The notes under the pieces: model-generated
The model's database searches: none
Told to the model about the DNA's origin: nothing
What the model saw: the letters and a program-made list of their open reading frames with translations, nothing else
Position numbers and translations under genes: made by a program
Part shown: positions 8,241 through 15,532 of the stretch, piece by piece
How the letters are laid out: every line of letters starts with the position of its first letter
Numbering within the stretch: position 1 is the first letter of the stretch
Origin: a virus
Virus record (IMG/VR): IMGVR_UViG_3300044799_000049
Location: 1-37,228 of that record
Length of the DNA stretch: 37,228 nucleotides
Reading direction: 5' to 3' (one strand)

Positions 8241-8256
8241 AAGGGGGGTGATAGTT

Positions 8257-9306
8257 ATGTGCGGAATAATGGGATATGTAAAACTGGAAGGGTGCGAAAT
8301 AGATGATAGGCAGTTATGGAAAAACGTAAAATATCTGTTAGAGGAATTGCAGTGGCGAGGTAAGGACGCAACAGGAATTGCGTATAGGAAAGGTGAACAA
8401 ACAATGGTTTGTAAAGCACCGATAACAGCAAAGAAATTTGTTGCAGATGAACAGTTCAGAAAACTCAAACAGAATATGCCGACGCTGTTTATTGCACATA
8501 CCCGACAGGCAACGCAGGGTAGTCCGCAGGATAACAGAAATAATCACCCTATTTATTCAAAGGAAAACGGTTGGGCGGTTGTGCATAACGGAATAATCTA
8601 CAATGACAAGGTATTGTTCAGTAAGTATGGTTTGCACAGGGACGCAGATGTTGACAGCGAAATCATACTGAAACTTTTTGAACATAAGTATAGCATTACA
8701 AAGAGTGCGGTTGAGAGTGCGAAAAGCATAATATCGGAAATAGACGGAAGTTTGACGTTTGCTTTTCTGACAGACGATAAAATAATCCTTTACGGAAACG
8801 GTGGAAGGGTGCATATTGCTTATGATGAACAGCAAAAGGTGATTTACTTCTCGCAGGACAACGATAGTTTAAGGAAAGTTTTATCAGGCAAGAAGGTAAT
8901 GAATTATTTTACTATCAGGACAGGCGACATAAGGGAAATTGATGATGACGAAATTTTGTTTTTATCAAACAGGGGTATATTGAAATACGAAGCACCGAAA
9001 AGAGAAACGACAGTTTACGGATACGCTAATCAGCAATACTGGGGGTGGGGACGTGGCAGGACTGATGACGAAACAAAGGAAGATAAGGGGTTCACTGTTG
9101 GAAGCAAGGCAGGGGAGTTTGTGCAGATAGGACAGGTGGCACAGGCGGTGTTAGACAAGGAAAACGAAAACAAGGACAGCGAAGTCCGTTGTCCCATAAA
9201 CTATTTCAAGTATTGCGAAACGTATCCCGAAATGACAATTACACAGGCGAAGGAAAGCGGATACTGTAATAAATGCGTGCAGGATATAATGGAAAGTTAT
9301 GATTAA
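8257..9306 (+). CDS. Class II glutamine amidotransferase
   Basis: A 349-residue Ntn hydrolase that frees ammonia from glutamine. The ATG at 8257, not the GTG at 8248, places the catalytic cysteine at residue 2 (MCGIMGYV), exposed once Met is removed. Glutamine-binding motifs are RGKDATG (34-40), HTRQATQGS (81-89) and HNG (110-112). There is no sugar isomerase or synthetase domain as in GlmS or AsnB. The C-terminal part has a Gly/Trp-rich stretch (QQYWGWGRGR) and a Cys-containing tail (CPINYFKYC...CNKC) that may bind metal. It probably passes ammonia to the amidoligase encoded 16 bases upstream, or to the ATP-grasp enzyme. Confidence 0.9.
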   Translation: MCGIMGYVKLEGCEIDDRQLWKNVKYLLEELQWRGKDATGIAYRKGEQTMVCKAPITAKKFVADEQFRKLKQNMPTLFIAHTRQATQGSPQDNRNNHPIYSKENGWAVVHNGIIYNDKVLFSKYGLHRDADVDSEIILKLFEHKYSITKSAVESAKSIISEIDGSLTFAFLTDDKIILYGNGGRVHIAYDEQQKVIYFSQDNDSLRKVLSGKKVMNYFTIRTGDIREIDDDEILFLSNRGILKYEAPKRETTVYGYANQQYWGWGRGRTDDETKEDKGFTVGSKAGEFVQIGQVAQAVLDKENENKDSEVRCPINYFKYCETYPEMTITQAKESGYCNKCVQDIMESYD

Positions 9307-9323
9307 AACAGGGGGTGGTTAAA

Positions 9324-9542
9324 ATGGCAGGCGACTTGTTTTTGGAAACCAAAGGCATAAAGTATCTCGGTATCGTTTGCGAGAGGTCGGACACCTTGAA
9401 CATTCAGGTAGTAGTGGGGTTCGGCAATTTTGAAAGTGCGGAAAAATGGCAAGATGAAGATAAGGTAAGCCGAAGGATTTACAGGGTTATGCTGAACACT
9501 GGAAGCGAGGATTTACTCTTGCAGTTGAAACGCAAATACTGA
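9324..9542 (+). CDS. Small unknown protein
   Basis: A 72-residue protein directly after the amidotransferase. The ATG at 9324 is used because GGGGGTGG forms the ribosome binding site. Short beta segments (IKYLGIVCE, LNIQVVVGFGNF) suggest a compact alpha/beta domain. No family is recognised. Confidence 0.65.
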   Translation: MAGDLFLETKGIKYLGIVCERSDTLNIQVVVGFGNFESAEKWQDEDKVSRRIYRVMLNTGSEDLLLQLKRKY

Positions 9543-9561
9543 CAGGGAAAGGAGTAAAAAA

Positions 9562-9834
9562 ATGGTTTTCTGGGTAGCGGAAACGTTAAAATCAGGGCTT
9601 TTTAAGGGGACGGATACCCTTTTACATACCGAAGGTCTGGAATGGCTTGGAAACGTTCATTTTCAAGTTATCGGGAAAACGAAAATAATGCGGAATTTCG
9701 TTGAAACGTTCAAGAATTTGCTGGGGGGTGCGGACACGGAAAACAGCATAAAATTGAGAAAAACGTTGAACGTTAGATGGGTGGAATTTAAGTTGGGGGG
9801 GGGGCGTCGTGATTATGATTACTGGGCAGTTTGA
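9562..9834 (+). CDS. Unknown protein containing the repeat motif
   Basis: A 90-residue protein with a GGAAAGGAG ribosome binding site. Residues 40-48 (T-K-I-M-R-N-F-V-E) are encoded by copy 3 of the dispersed repeat. Its last codons run through a run of ten G (9795-9804), which also serves as ribosome binding site for the next gene; the two genes overlap by 20 bases. Slippage in the G run could fuse the two frames or shorten the product. No family is recognised. Confidence 0.6.
   Translation: MVFWVAETLKSGLFKGTDTLLHTEGLEWLGNVHFQVIGKTKIMRNFVETFKNLLGGADTENSIKLRKTLNVRWVEFKLGGGRRDYDYWAV
9679..9705 (+). repeat. Copy 3 of the short dispersed repeat
   Basis: The 18-base core at 9688-9705 differs from copy 2 at only two positions. 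It lies inside a gene and is read in the same frame as copies 1 and 2 would be. Confidence 0.45.
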
Positions 9835-10096
9835 ACGGAATGAACTGATAGGGAAAGCGAAAGAGATGAGGTTGCAGGTTGTGTTGCACGGACACCAGAC
9901 ACGTTGTAAAAAACCGATACCAAACGATTTTGTTTTTGGAGTTCCACTGTGCTTTCAGGTAGTAAGAGATATGACGACAGGATATAAATTTTATGACGCA
10001 CTGGGAATGTGGTTGGACAGTTCGGAATTTTGGTCAACAGGCGATATAAAGGAATTGGTTGAGATAGCGGAAAAATATATAAAGGGGGAATTGTAA
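9815..10096 (+). CDS. Small unknown protein
   Basis: A 93-residue protein that may start at ATG 9815 or GTG 9809; the ten-G run just upstream acts as ribosome binding site. The sequence has an alpha/beta look, with GMWLDSSEFW near the middle and a helical end (KELVEIAEKYIKG). No known family. It is joined to the next gene by a 1-base gap. Confidence 0.65.
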   Translation: MITGQFERNELIGKAKEMRLQVVLHGHQTRCKKPIPNDFVFGVPLCFQVVRDMTTGYKFYDALGMWLDSSEFWSTGDIKELVEIAEKYIKGEL

Positions 10097-10097
10097 A

Positions 10098-10340
10098 ATG
10101 GAAAACCTGATAAAAGACATTGACAGGTGGTGCGAGAAGTATGAGAAGGGCTACAAAAGAGAGATGTTCAAGAAGGGATACAAAAGACAAATCAAAATGG
10201 GCGAGGAGTTCAAGGCGTATAAACTCTTGAAGCAGTGCAGAGGCGTTTTAGCGGATACACATAAGCGGTTGACAAAAATCGTGGGGAAGATAAACAATGC
10301 ACTTGACAAGGGGGGTGATTTGAAATGTCAAGACGAATAG
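10098..10340 (+). CDS. Small basic helical protein
   Basis: An 80-residue lysine-rich protein, predicted mostly helical, with repeated EKGYKRE/KKGYKRQ words near residues 16-32. The ribosome binding site (AAAGGGGGA) lies inside the previous gene. It overlaps the next gene by 16 bases. The basic charge allows nucleic acid binding, but no domain is recognised. Confidence 0.65.
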   Translation: MENLIKDIDRWCEKYEKGYKREMFKKGYKRQIKMGEEFKAYKLLKQCRGVLADTHKRLTKIVGKINNALDKGGDLKCQDE

Positions 10341-10552
10341 ATTTTGAGAACTGGAATGTTTATAAGGACTTGAAAAAGTTTGTTGAGAAGAATTACAAGA
10401 ATAATAAAATCTTGAAAGAAGTCAGCGTGATGTTGCAGTATGTCGGGGGTTATGTTGACTACTATATCTGGCAGAATAAAAATCCCCGAAAAATAAAAAA
10501 GGGGATTATGACGTTGAAGGGGAAACACGTAATTTACAAGTGCAGGGGGTGA
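10325..10552 (+). CDS. Small basic unknown protein
   Basis: A 75-residue basic protein whose ATG follows GGGGGGTGATTTGAA inside the previous gene. It is helical in the first half and ends in a lysine-rich part (NPRKIKKGIMTLKGKHVIYK). DNA encoding residues 55-63 forms an AATCCCC/GGGGATT hairpin without a T-run, probably by chance. No family is recognised. Confidence 0.6.
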   Translation: MSRRIDFENWNVYKDLKKFVEKNYKNNKILKEVSVMLQYVGGYVDYYIWQNKNPRKIKKGIMTLKGKHVIYKCRG

Positions 10553-10558
10553 GTTAAA

Positions 10559-10756
10559 TTGGACGATATAATACAGGCAGTAGTGTTTGCGATACTTATG
10601 GAAAATAACGACGGTATAATAGGTAAAGCACCGAGTTATGTTTTGGAAAAATGGAAGTCAGTAAAAGATATGATAGCACCCGAAGATTTGCTGGACTGTA
10701 ATAATATGGCGAAGTTAAATCAGTGGAAGAAAATGTGGCAATATATAAGGGGGTGA
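10559..10756 (+). CDS. Small unknown protein with TTG start
   Basis: A 65-residue protein starting at TTG, placed 7 bases after GCAGGGGGTGAG. It is helical and acidic near the N-terminus (MDDIIQAVVFAILMEN), with KAPSYVLEKW in the middle. It resembles small phage proteins of unknown role that occur in early operons. Seven bases separate it from the next gene. Confidence 0.6.
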   Translation: MDDIIQAVVFAILMENNDGIIGKAPSYVLEKWKSVKDMIAPEDLLDCNNMAKLNQWKKMWQYIRG

Positions 10757-10763
10757 TGAAATT

Positions 10764-11153
10764 ATGGCAAAAAAGGGCGGTAGTATCCTGTTAAGTCCGA
10801 AGTTCGGGGTTAATCCCACTATCCTGAAATGCGTAATCTGTTGCGAGGACACAGGCGAGATAGCGTTAATGGGAAGGGTGAAGGAAACAAGCAAACAGGG
10901 AAGCATTACAAGGGCGGTAAGAGGTAGCGATATTCAAATGCCTATGTATTCACGTGGGGGACTGTGTAAGAGATGTAAGGATTTGTTGAAGGCAGGGAAT
11001 ACAGGGTTTGTGAATAAGAACACAGGGGACACCGCAATTTTGAAACAGGAAGCGGTCAAGAGAATGTTCGGTGGTTATCCCAGTGCCGACTTGAAGGCAG
11101 AAAGTATGAAGAGAAAAATCGTGTATGTGGAAAACACATTTTGGAAGCAGTAA
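10764..11153 (+). CDS. Phage zinc-ribbon protein of unknown role
   Basis: A 129-residue protein with KCVICCEDTGEIALMG near residues 22-37 and GLCKRCKDLL near 67-76, two Cys pairs that should bind zinc. The pattern 'G.NPti..C..C....GEIALMG' recurs in phage proteins of unknown function. The gene sits just before the annealing protein and nuclease genes, as such proteins often do in early operons, so a role in DNA metabolism is possible. The ribosome binding site is AAGGGGGTGATG. Confidence 0.7.
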   Translation: MAKKGGSILLSPKFGVNPTILKCVICCEDTGEIALMGRVKETSKQGSITRAVRGSDIQMPMYSRGGLCKRCKDLLKAGNTGFVNKNTGDTAILKQEAVKRMFGGYPSADLKAESMKRKIVYVENTFWKQ

Positions 11154-11180
11154 AAATCTAATTGAAGGGGGTAAAACAAA

Positions 11181-11957
11181 ATGGCAGGCGAAAAAGTAGA
11201 AGGCAAAGAAAATCAGGAATTGTTAAATGTGAGTGGCAAGGGGTTGACGGATATTACTGACGACATTATAGCGTCAGCAGAAAGAAGGGTCGCACAGGTT
11301 CAGAAAATCGTTGAACTTGCGTTGAAACGGACTAACTGGCACGACTGGGTTGACCAGAACGGAAAACCGTATCTGGGGTCAAGTGGTGGTGAAAAAGTGG
11401 CGAGGTTGTTCGGTATATGTTGGAAGGTCATTAAAAGCGAAAAAATAATGACGGAAGATGAAAAAAGCAAGTTCTACTTTTATGAATACATAGGACTGTT
11501 CTCGTTTGCAGGAAGTAGCGATTACATTGAGGCGGTAGGCACTTGCAGTCAAAAAGACCAGTTTTTTGCAAAGGTCGGGAATGAATACAGACCGTTAAGC
11601 GAGATAGACGAAACGAACATAAAAAAGAGTGCCTATTCAAACTGTGTCGCAAACGGTATCACAAGGTTGTTGGGCATAAGAAACTTGACGTGGGAAGAAG
11701 TGTCAAAGGCGAACCCCGACATAACAAGAGAAAAATGTGCAAAAATCAAGTATGCGGAAGGTGGACAGGGCGGTGGGAAAATATCGGAAGGGCAAAGAAA
11801 ACGTCTGTTTGCAATATCAAAAGAAGTTGGAGTGTCAGAAGAAGTGTTGAAAAATTATCTGAAAGAAAATTACAAGATAGAGCATACGGCAGACATAGAA
11901 AAGAAAGATTATGACCGTATATGCACGTGGGTTCAAAGTTTGGCGACAGGGCAATAA
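11181..11957 (+). CDS. Candidate single-strand annealing protein
   Basis: A 258-residue protein before a Cas4-like nuclease, the usual order for a phage recombination pair. The central part (about 50-175) has NWHDWVDQNGKPYLGSSGGEK and an aromatic-rich middle. The C-terminal segment from about 200 (KISEGQRKRLFAISKEVGVS) matches the small helical module at the end of Sak/Erf-type annealing proteins and other phage proteins. I cannot assign it firmly to Erf, Sak or RecT. Binding of single strands during repair and genome end joining is the proposed role. Confidence 0.55.
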   Translation: MAGEKVEGKENQELLNVSGKGLTDITDDIIASAERRVAQVQKIVELALKRTNWHDWVDQNGKPYLGSSGGEKVARLFGICWKVIKSEKIMTEDEKSKFYFYEYIGLFSFAGSSDYIEAVGTCSQKDQFFAKVGNEYRPLSEIDETNIKKSAYSNCVANGITRLLGIRNLTWEEVSKANPDITREKCAKIKYAEGGQGGGKISEGQRKRLFAISKEVGVSEEVLKNYLKENYKIEHTADIEKKDYDRICTWVQSLATGQ

Positions 11958-11971
11958 ATAAAATGAAAGTA

Positions 11972-12023
11972 GCGTGGGCGGTGTCAGTCAGAGGGGTCTG
12001 CACCGCACCGCCTACGCACTTTT
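11972..12023 (+). terminator. Strong hairpin, possible terminator
   Basis: GCGTGGGCGGTG at 11972-11983 pairs with CACCGCCTACGC at 12006-12017, 12 base pairs with one G-U. The loop is 22 bases and only four T follow (12020-12023). It lies in the 81-base gap between the annealing protein and nuclease genes. The short T-run suggests weak termination or RNA protection. It would lower nuclease expression relative to the annealing protein. Confidence 0.5.
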
Positions 12024-12038
12024 GAAAGGGGGTGCAAG

Positions 12039-13055
12039 ATGTCATTAGAGATAACGGAAAAACTCGTCAATGAAATTGTTGAACGTAGGAAGCAATATCT
12101 GTTAAGCAAAATCAAAAGGTATCCTGTAAACAATTTCAGGGCGTCGGATATACCCGACTGCGACAGGTATATGGTTCATTCAATACTGAACTGGGACGAA
12201 AGGACGTTGTATGATGAATGGTTGCAGGCGACTTTTGACAGGGGAAATGCGGAAGAAAAGCAGGTCATTATTGATTTGATGACGTTGGGGTTTGAGTTCA
12301 TACATCAGCAAATGCCTTTTGAAATAAAAAACAGGGCAAGCGAAGTAATATGCAGGGGACATATTGACGGAAAAATACTGTGGGAAGGCAAGGCAATACC
12401 TTGTGAAATTAAGAGTATGAATATAAATACTTTTAATTCCTTGAATAGCATTGAGGACTTTACAAAGAAACCGTTGCACAGGAAGTATCTACGTCAAATG
12501 CAGTTGTATCTTTTTGGAAACAACGAAGAAGCAGGCGTATTTATATTGACGGACTTACAGGGACACTACAAGTTTATCGTCGTAATTCTCTCATACGAAG
12601 AATGTGAGTGGATACTGAAAAGGTTAGAGAAGAACTGGGAGTTTGTAAAGAACCGTGAATACCCAGACCGCATAGAATATAGCGATAAAATCTGTGGCAG
12701 GTGTGCGTTTTCGCACCTATGTCTGCCCGAAGTCAAGCACGAAGGGTCGCAGATGATAGAAAATGAGATACTGGAAGGCAAGTTAGAACGCAGGGAAGAA
12801 TTGAAAAAACTTGCCGACGAATACGAAACACTTGACGACGAAATCAAAGAACCGTTTAAGAAAAACAGGATACCGCAGGCGTTTGTAGGCACGAGTTGGC
12901 AGATAACGACGAAAGTCAGCACAGGGACAAGAGTTGATACGAAGTCAATGCCTGATGACATAAAAAAGCAATATGAAGTGCCGACGGAAAAAGTCGTTGT
13001 TCAGATAATAAACCTTGACAAAAACAAAAAGAGGGGTGATGAAAGTGGTCAATGA
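12039..13055 (+). CDS. Cas4-like iron-sulfur PD-(D/E)XK nuclease
   Basis: A 338-residue nuclease of the RecB/Cas4 type. D110 with E123-I-K125 gives the D...ExK catalytic site, and QMQLYLF near 153-159 supplies the conserved Gln helix. Cys41 together with C219, C222 and C228 gives the four ligands expected for a 4Fe-4S cluster closing the fold, as in Cas4 and AddB. It probably degrades DNA ends to expose single strands for the annealing protein encoded upstream. The C-terminal 100 residues are charged and helical. No cas genes or CRISPR repeats are present, so a CRISPR adaptation role is unlikely. Confidence 0.8.
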   Translation: MSLEITEKLVNEIVERRKQYLLSKIKRYPVNNFRASDIPDCDRYMVHSILNWDERTLYDEWLQATFDRGNAEEKQVIIDLMTLGFEFIHQQMPFEIKNRASEVICRGHIDGKILWEGKAIPCEIKSMNINTFNSLNSIEDFTKKPLHRKYLRQMQLYLFGNNEEAGVFILTDLQGHYKFIVVILSYEECEWILKRLEKNWEFVKNREYPDRIEYSDKICGRCAFSHLCLPEVKHEGSQMIENEILEGKLERREELKKLADEYETLDDEIKEPFKKNRIPQAFVGTSWQITTKVSTGTRVDTKSMPDDIKKQYEVPTEKVVVQIINLDKNKKRGDESGQ

Positions 13056-13368
13056 AATAGAGAAAATTGTTGAAGCACTGAACGTTATCAAATACTTCAA
13101 GGAGTTGGAAGATAAACAGGATTTTGCAACGAAGTTGGTTAAAATATCGGGAAATGAGTTTGATATTGTCAAGGAATTATTCAAAATGGAGTTCTGGTTG
13201 GACATAAACCCGAAGCGTCGTAAGAAGGATTACAAAAAGTTTATCTATAACTGGGTAAGTAGGATATTGCAACGCAAGGAAAACGTCAGGAAGATGTATC
13301 AGTTTGAGAGGGGGTATAGAGATGGACGAACAGACCAGTTCAAGCCAAGCAAAAAAATTGTTGAATGA
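13045..13368 (+). CDS. Putative replication accessory protein
   Basis: A basic protein of 107 residues if the GTG at 13045 is used, with the GGGG ribosome binding site 8 bases away; an ATG at 13039 is possible. The C-terminal half (NPKRRKKDYKKFIYNWVSRIL, split here as NPKRRKKDY then KKFIYNWVSRIL) resembles the DNA-binding tail of phage replisome organiser and DnaT-like proteins. It overlaps the helicase loader gene by 47 bases, which supports a shared task in starting replication. The N-terminal part is helical and acidic. Confidence 0.6.
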   Translation: MVNEIEKIVEALNVIKYFKELEDKQDFATKLVKISGNEFDIVKELFKMEFWLDINPKRRKKDYKKFIYNWVSRILQRKENVRKMYQFERGYRDGRTDQFKPSKKIVE

Positions 13369-14002
13369 GGACGAACAGGCGAAGTGCAAGTTCAACATTT
13401 GCAACGGTAGTGGTTGGATTTCATTTATAGACAGCGAAGGCGTGGAACGGTGGAAACCTTGCAAGTGTTTAATTGATAGAAGGAAAGAAAAAATACTGGG
13501 GTTCTTCAAGGACGTGGACTTATTCAAAACAGAACCGCAAAACGAAAGTCAAAGGAAAGCACTGGAAACCGTAAAGGTAAATCCTTATGGTAGTTATTAC
13601 ATATTCGGTGAGATACGGACAGGTAAAACGCACCTTATGGCAGGCATTTATAATTATGTGTATGACAATATCACGCAAAAAATTGAATGGTATCGTGATA
13701 AGGATTTGAAAGAGTTTTTCAGGGAATGTGAAATGGGTATGAATGACTTGGACGTTATCACGGACATAAAAGAAAAAAGGAAAGTTATGATATTCTTGGA
13801 CGACTTGGGTAAGGTTGAGTTAAACGATTTTGTCAGGCAAGAGTTTTACGAATTTATTGACGAAGTTTACGTGCAGAAATGCAAAATGGTATTGACAAGC
13901 GTGTTCGGACTGGAAGAACTGGTTAATCTGTATGGCGTCAGCGTAGTCCGACGTATAGAAGATATTGTTGACAATATAATAAAAATCAAACCAAAGGAGT
14001 AA
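13322..14002 (+). CDS. DnaC-like helicase loader ATPase
   Basis: A 226-residue AAA+ ATPase that should load the host replicative helicase onto phage DNA. The N-terminus has four cysteines (22, 27, 47, 49) in a likely zinc site, as in other phage DnaC/DnaI proteins. The Walker A motif is GEIRTGKT (96-103); the Walker B motif is VMIFLDD, ending at 160-161. A sensor region follows (KMVLTSVFG) and an arginine pair near the end (VVRRIED). The start at ATG 13322 follows GAGGGGGTATAGAG. No helicase, primase or polymerase gene was found, which fits dependence on the host machinery. Confidence 0.85.
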   Translation: MDEQTSSSQAKKLLNEDEQAKCKFNICNGSGWISFIDSEGVERWKPCKCLIDRRKEKILGFFKDVDLFKTEPQNESQRKALETVKVNPYGSYYIFGEIRTGKTHLMAGIYNYVYDNITQKIEWYRDKDLKEFFRECEMGMNDLDVITDIKEKRKVMIFLDDLGKVELNDFVRQEFYEFIDEVYVQKCKMVLTSVFGLEELVNLYGVSVVRRIEDIVDNIIKIKPKE

Positions 14003-14137
14003 ATGTATGAACCATTTGAAAAGAAGGTATGTCGTCAGACCATTGAAAAGGCAGGGGTTGAATTATATACAAATAGGCAGGATACTGTGTGGTATGAACG
14101 TAGGGACAATTCAAAATCCTATCAGCATATATTGTAA
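14003..14137 (+). CDS. Alternative overlapping 44-residue frame
   Basis: This frame gives a 44-residue product (MYEPFEKKVCRQTIEKAG...) with natural-looking composition, including VWYERRDNSKSYQHIL at the end. It overlaps the 14007 frame along its whole length. Start spacing is poor, so it may be a chance frame, or the region may be truly dual-coding. Confidence 0.25.
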   Translation: MYEPFEKKVCRQTIEKAGVELYTNRQDTVWYERRDNSKSYQHIL

Positions 14138-14231
14138 TCCGAAGAAGAAAACCATACCGATTATTGAATTGTCGTTGTGGCAGAGGATTTGGAAATGGAT
14201 AAAAAACTTTTTTACAGGCGGTGAAAAATGA
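14007..14231 (+). CDS. Small basic protein; second frame overlaps
   Basis: A 74-residue basic protein. AAAGGAG at 13993-13999 is 7 bases from this ATG, the best spacing. Residues 18-32 (LNYIQIGRILCGMNV) could form a helix-turn-helix-like part, and the end (LWQRIWKWIKNFF) is an amphipathic helix. A second ATG at 14003, only 3 bases after the ribosome binding site, opens another frame that also looks protein-like. I favour 14007 because its stop overlaps the next start (ATGA). Confidence 0.55.
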   Translation: MNHLKRRYVVRPLKRQGLNYIQIGRILCGMNVGTIQNPISIYCNPKKKTIPIIELSLWQRIWKWIKNFFTGGEK

Positions 14232-14551
14232 AACTTGAAAATCAGGTATGTTCTCTTGAACTTGCGAAGAAGTTAAAAGAATTGGGAGTAAAACAAGAGA
14301 GTTTATTTTACTGGGTTCGTCATTGGAATGAAGGAAAATGGGTTGACAAATTATTTTATCTGAAAGACGAAGACGATAAAGTTAATTCATTTACTTCTGC
14401 TTTCACGGTCGCTGAACTTGGGGAGATGTTGACGAAGCAACAGATAAAAAATTCCCTTGACGGTTCAAATGATACCGAAACCAACGCAAGGGCAAAGATG
14501 CTGATATATTTGGTTGAAAACAAACTGATAGAAGGGGGTGAGGTAAAATGA
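14228..14551 (+). CDS. Conserved phage protein of unknown role
   Basis: A 107-residue protein of a type common in phage early operons: N-terminus NQVCSLELAKKLKELGVKQ (residues 5-23), then LFYWV, then SAFTVAELGEML, then NARAKMLIYLVENKLI. The function is unknown. It overlaps the previous gene by 4 bases and the next by 4 bases, so all three are translated together. Codon use is richer in AAA, GAT and TTT than in the replication genes. Confidence 0.7.
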   Translation: MKLENQVCSLELAKKLKELGVKQESLFYWVRHWNEGKWVDKLFYLKDEDDKVNSFTSAFTVAELGEMLTKQQIKNSLDGSNDTETNARAKMLIYLVENKLIEGGEVK

Positions 14552-14949
14552 CTGACAAGGAATATATGAAAATGCTGATAGGTAAAACCATAATGGAAAA
14601 CCATTGTGGACTTAAAAATTCAGTCAGAAGAAGCGTGCTGTGGAAGGAAGTTATGGGATTTATGAATGAGAACGTCCTTGAAAGGATACAGTCGCACAGC
14701 AAAGAGTTCAAGGGATATGCTGACGTTATGTTCAGGTCGTATGTCAAAGAATTGATTATGGAAGGGTCAGCAATAGGAACGTCGGCAAGGTATGGGTATT
14801 ACTGGATTACAAACGAAGAAGATTTACTTGAAGCGTTGAAAGAACTGGAAACGAAGGCGAAGTCCATAAGCATAAGGAAGAATAAATTGAAGGAAACTGT
14901 TGAACACCAGTTAGGAAGGCAGATACAGTTGCCTTTGTGGTCGGTGTGA
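14548..14949 (+). CDS. Putative winged-helix phage protein
   Basis: A 133-residue protein. The segment VMFRSYVKELIMEGSAIGTSARYGYYWITNEED (about 55-92), with a turn followed by an aromatic strand, looks like the wing of a winged-helix DNA-binding domain, as in several phage proteins near replication genes. The C-terminal part is a charged helix (ELETKAKSISIRKNKLKE). The ribosome binding site is GAAGGGGGTGAGG. A DNA-binding role in replication or control is inferred. Confidence 0.6.
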   Translation: MTDKEYMKMLIGKTIMENHCGLKNSVRRSVLWKEVMGFMNENVLERIQSHSKEFKGYADVMFRSYVKELIMEGSAIGTSARYGYYWITNEEDLLEALKELETKAKSISIRKNKLKETVEHQLGRQIQLPLWSV

Positions 14950-15218
14950 TGAACATAAATATAAATATGAAGAACAGCGAGATGATTTATATAATTGTCC
15001 TGATAGCGACAATATTCACAGGTCTGATGTTTGACTGGGTGCTTCTGAAACGAATTGTTGAACTGAAAGAAATCGTTTTTGAGAAATGCTACATAATCGT
15101 AATGCAGGAAACTTCGTATGGTCAGTTGCTGATGTATAATAATAATTTGACGAAACAAAACAATAAACTCACAGGAAAAACAGGGGGTGGCAGAAATGCG
15201 AAGAAGGTTGGACGATAA
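14949..15218 (+). CDS. Small membrane protein
   Basis: An 89-residue protein starting at a TGATG overlap. One membrane segment is clear at about 12-31 (MIYIIVLIATIFTGLMFDWV), followed by a charged and polar tail ending in GGGRNAKKVGR. The last 23 bases overlap the next gene, whose ribosome binding site lies inside. There are at least three other single-span or two-span small proteins in the early operon. The function is unknown; early membrane proteins of phages often act on host functions or block superinfection. Confidence 0.6.
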   Translation: MNININMKNSEMIYIIVLIATIFTGLMFDWVLLKRIVELKEIVFEKCYIIVMQETSYGQLLMYNNNLTKQNNKLTGKTGGGRNAKKVGR

Positions 15219-15348
15219 AATTCAAATGGTATTTCTTGCAGTGTTTATCCTATACATACTCTATCACGTCGTAATGTGGAGTAAGCGAGAGTTCAAAGTT
15301 GAAAGTTATAGAGTTGAAGGGGGTGGTAAAATTGAAACTGTTAAATAG
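15196..15348 (+). CDS. Small membrane protein, 50 residues
   Basis: The ATG follows CAGGGGGTGGCAGAA. The N-terminus is basic (MRRRLDDK), with one membrane span at about 10-27 (MVFLAVFILYILYHVVMW) and a charged tail. It is placed between two overlapping genes and shares 17 bases with the next one. The basic start suggests the N-terminus stays in the cytoplasm. The function is unknown. Confidence 0.6.
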   Translation: MRRRLDDKIQMVFLAVFILYILYHVVMWSKREFKVESYRVEGGGKIETVK

Positions 15349-15532
15349 GAAGAACGTCAGGCAGTTCGTTCACAAGCACAGGAAACAGATAAACAACGAA
15401 GCGATTAAGGTGTTGGAATTGAGGGTATTTGAGATTTTGGAAAACTGCGTAAAGACCGTAAGGCAGAAAAGGATAAACAGCAGTGATATGGCAGTCGTCA
15501 GCAATTACAAGGGGGGTAAACCAAGTGCCTAA
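15332..15532 (+). CDS. Candidate histone-fold small protein
   Basis: A 66-residue basic protein with a TTG start at 15332, 7 bases after GAAGGGGGTGG. The predicted layout is a short helix (8-16, NVRQFVHKH), a loop (17-22), a long helix (23-46, NEAIKVLELRVFEILENCVK and on), a second loop (RINSSD, 47-52) and a short last helix. This resembles the helix-strand-helix-strand-helix plan of archaeal histones and of short phage and bacterial histone-fold proteins, where 'eAi..L...v...i' and a final Asp are typical. The long helix is slightly shorter than in archaeal histones. DNA binding is inferred; a plain helical protein is the alternative. Confidence 0.45.
   Translation: MKLLNRKNVRQFVHKHRKQINNEAIKVLELRVFEILENCVKTVRQKRINSSDMAVVSNYKGGKPSA

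Noticed and set aside
9601-9630. AAGGG/CCCTT hairpin with T-run as a terminator
   Set aside because: Only 5-6 base pairs and four T, inside a gene; too weak.
10482-10512. Hairpin AATCCCC/GGGGATT as a terminator
   Set aside because: No T-run follows and it lies inside a gene with normal reading frame continuing.
12039-13055. CRISPR adaptation Cas4
   Set aside because: No repeats, cas1 or cas2; an adjacent annealing protein points to recombination.
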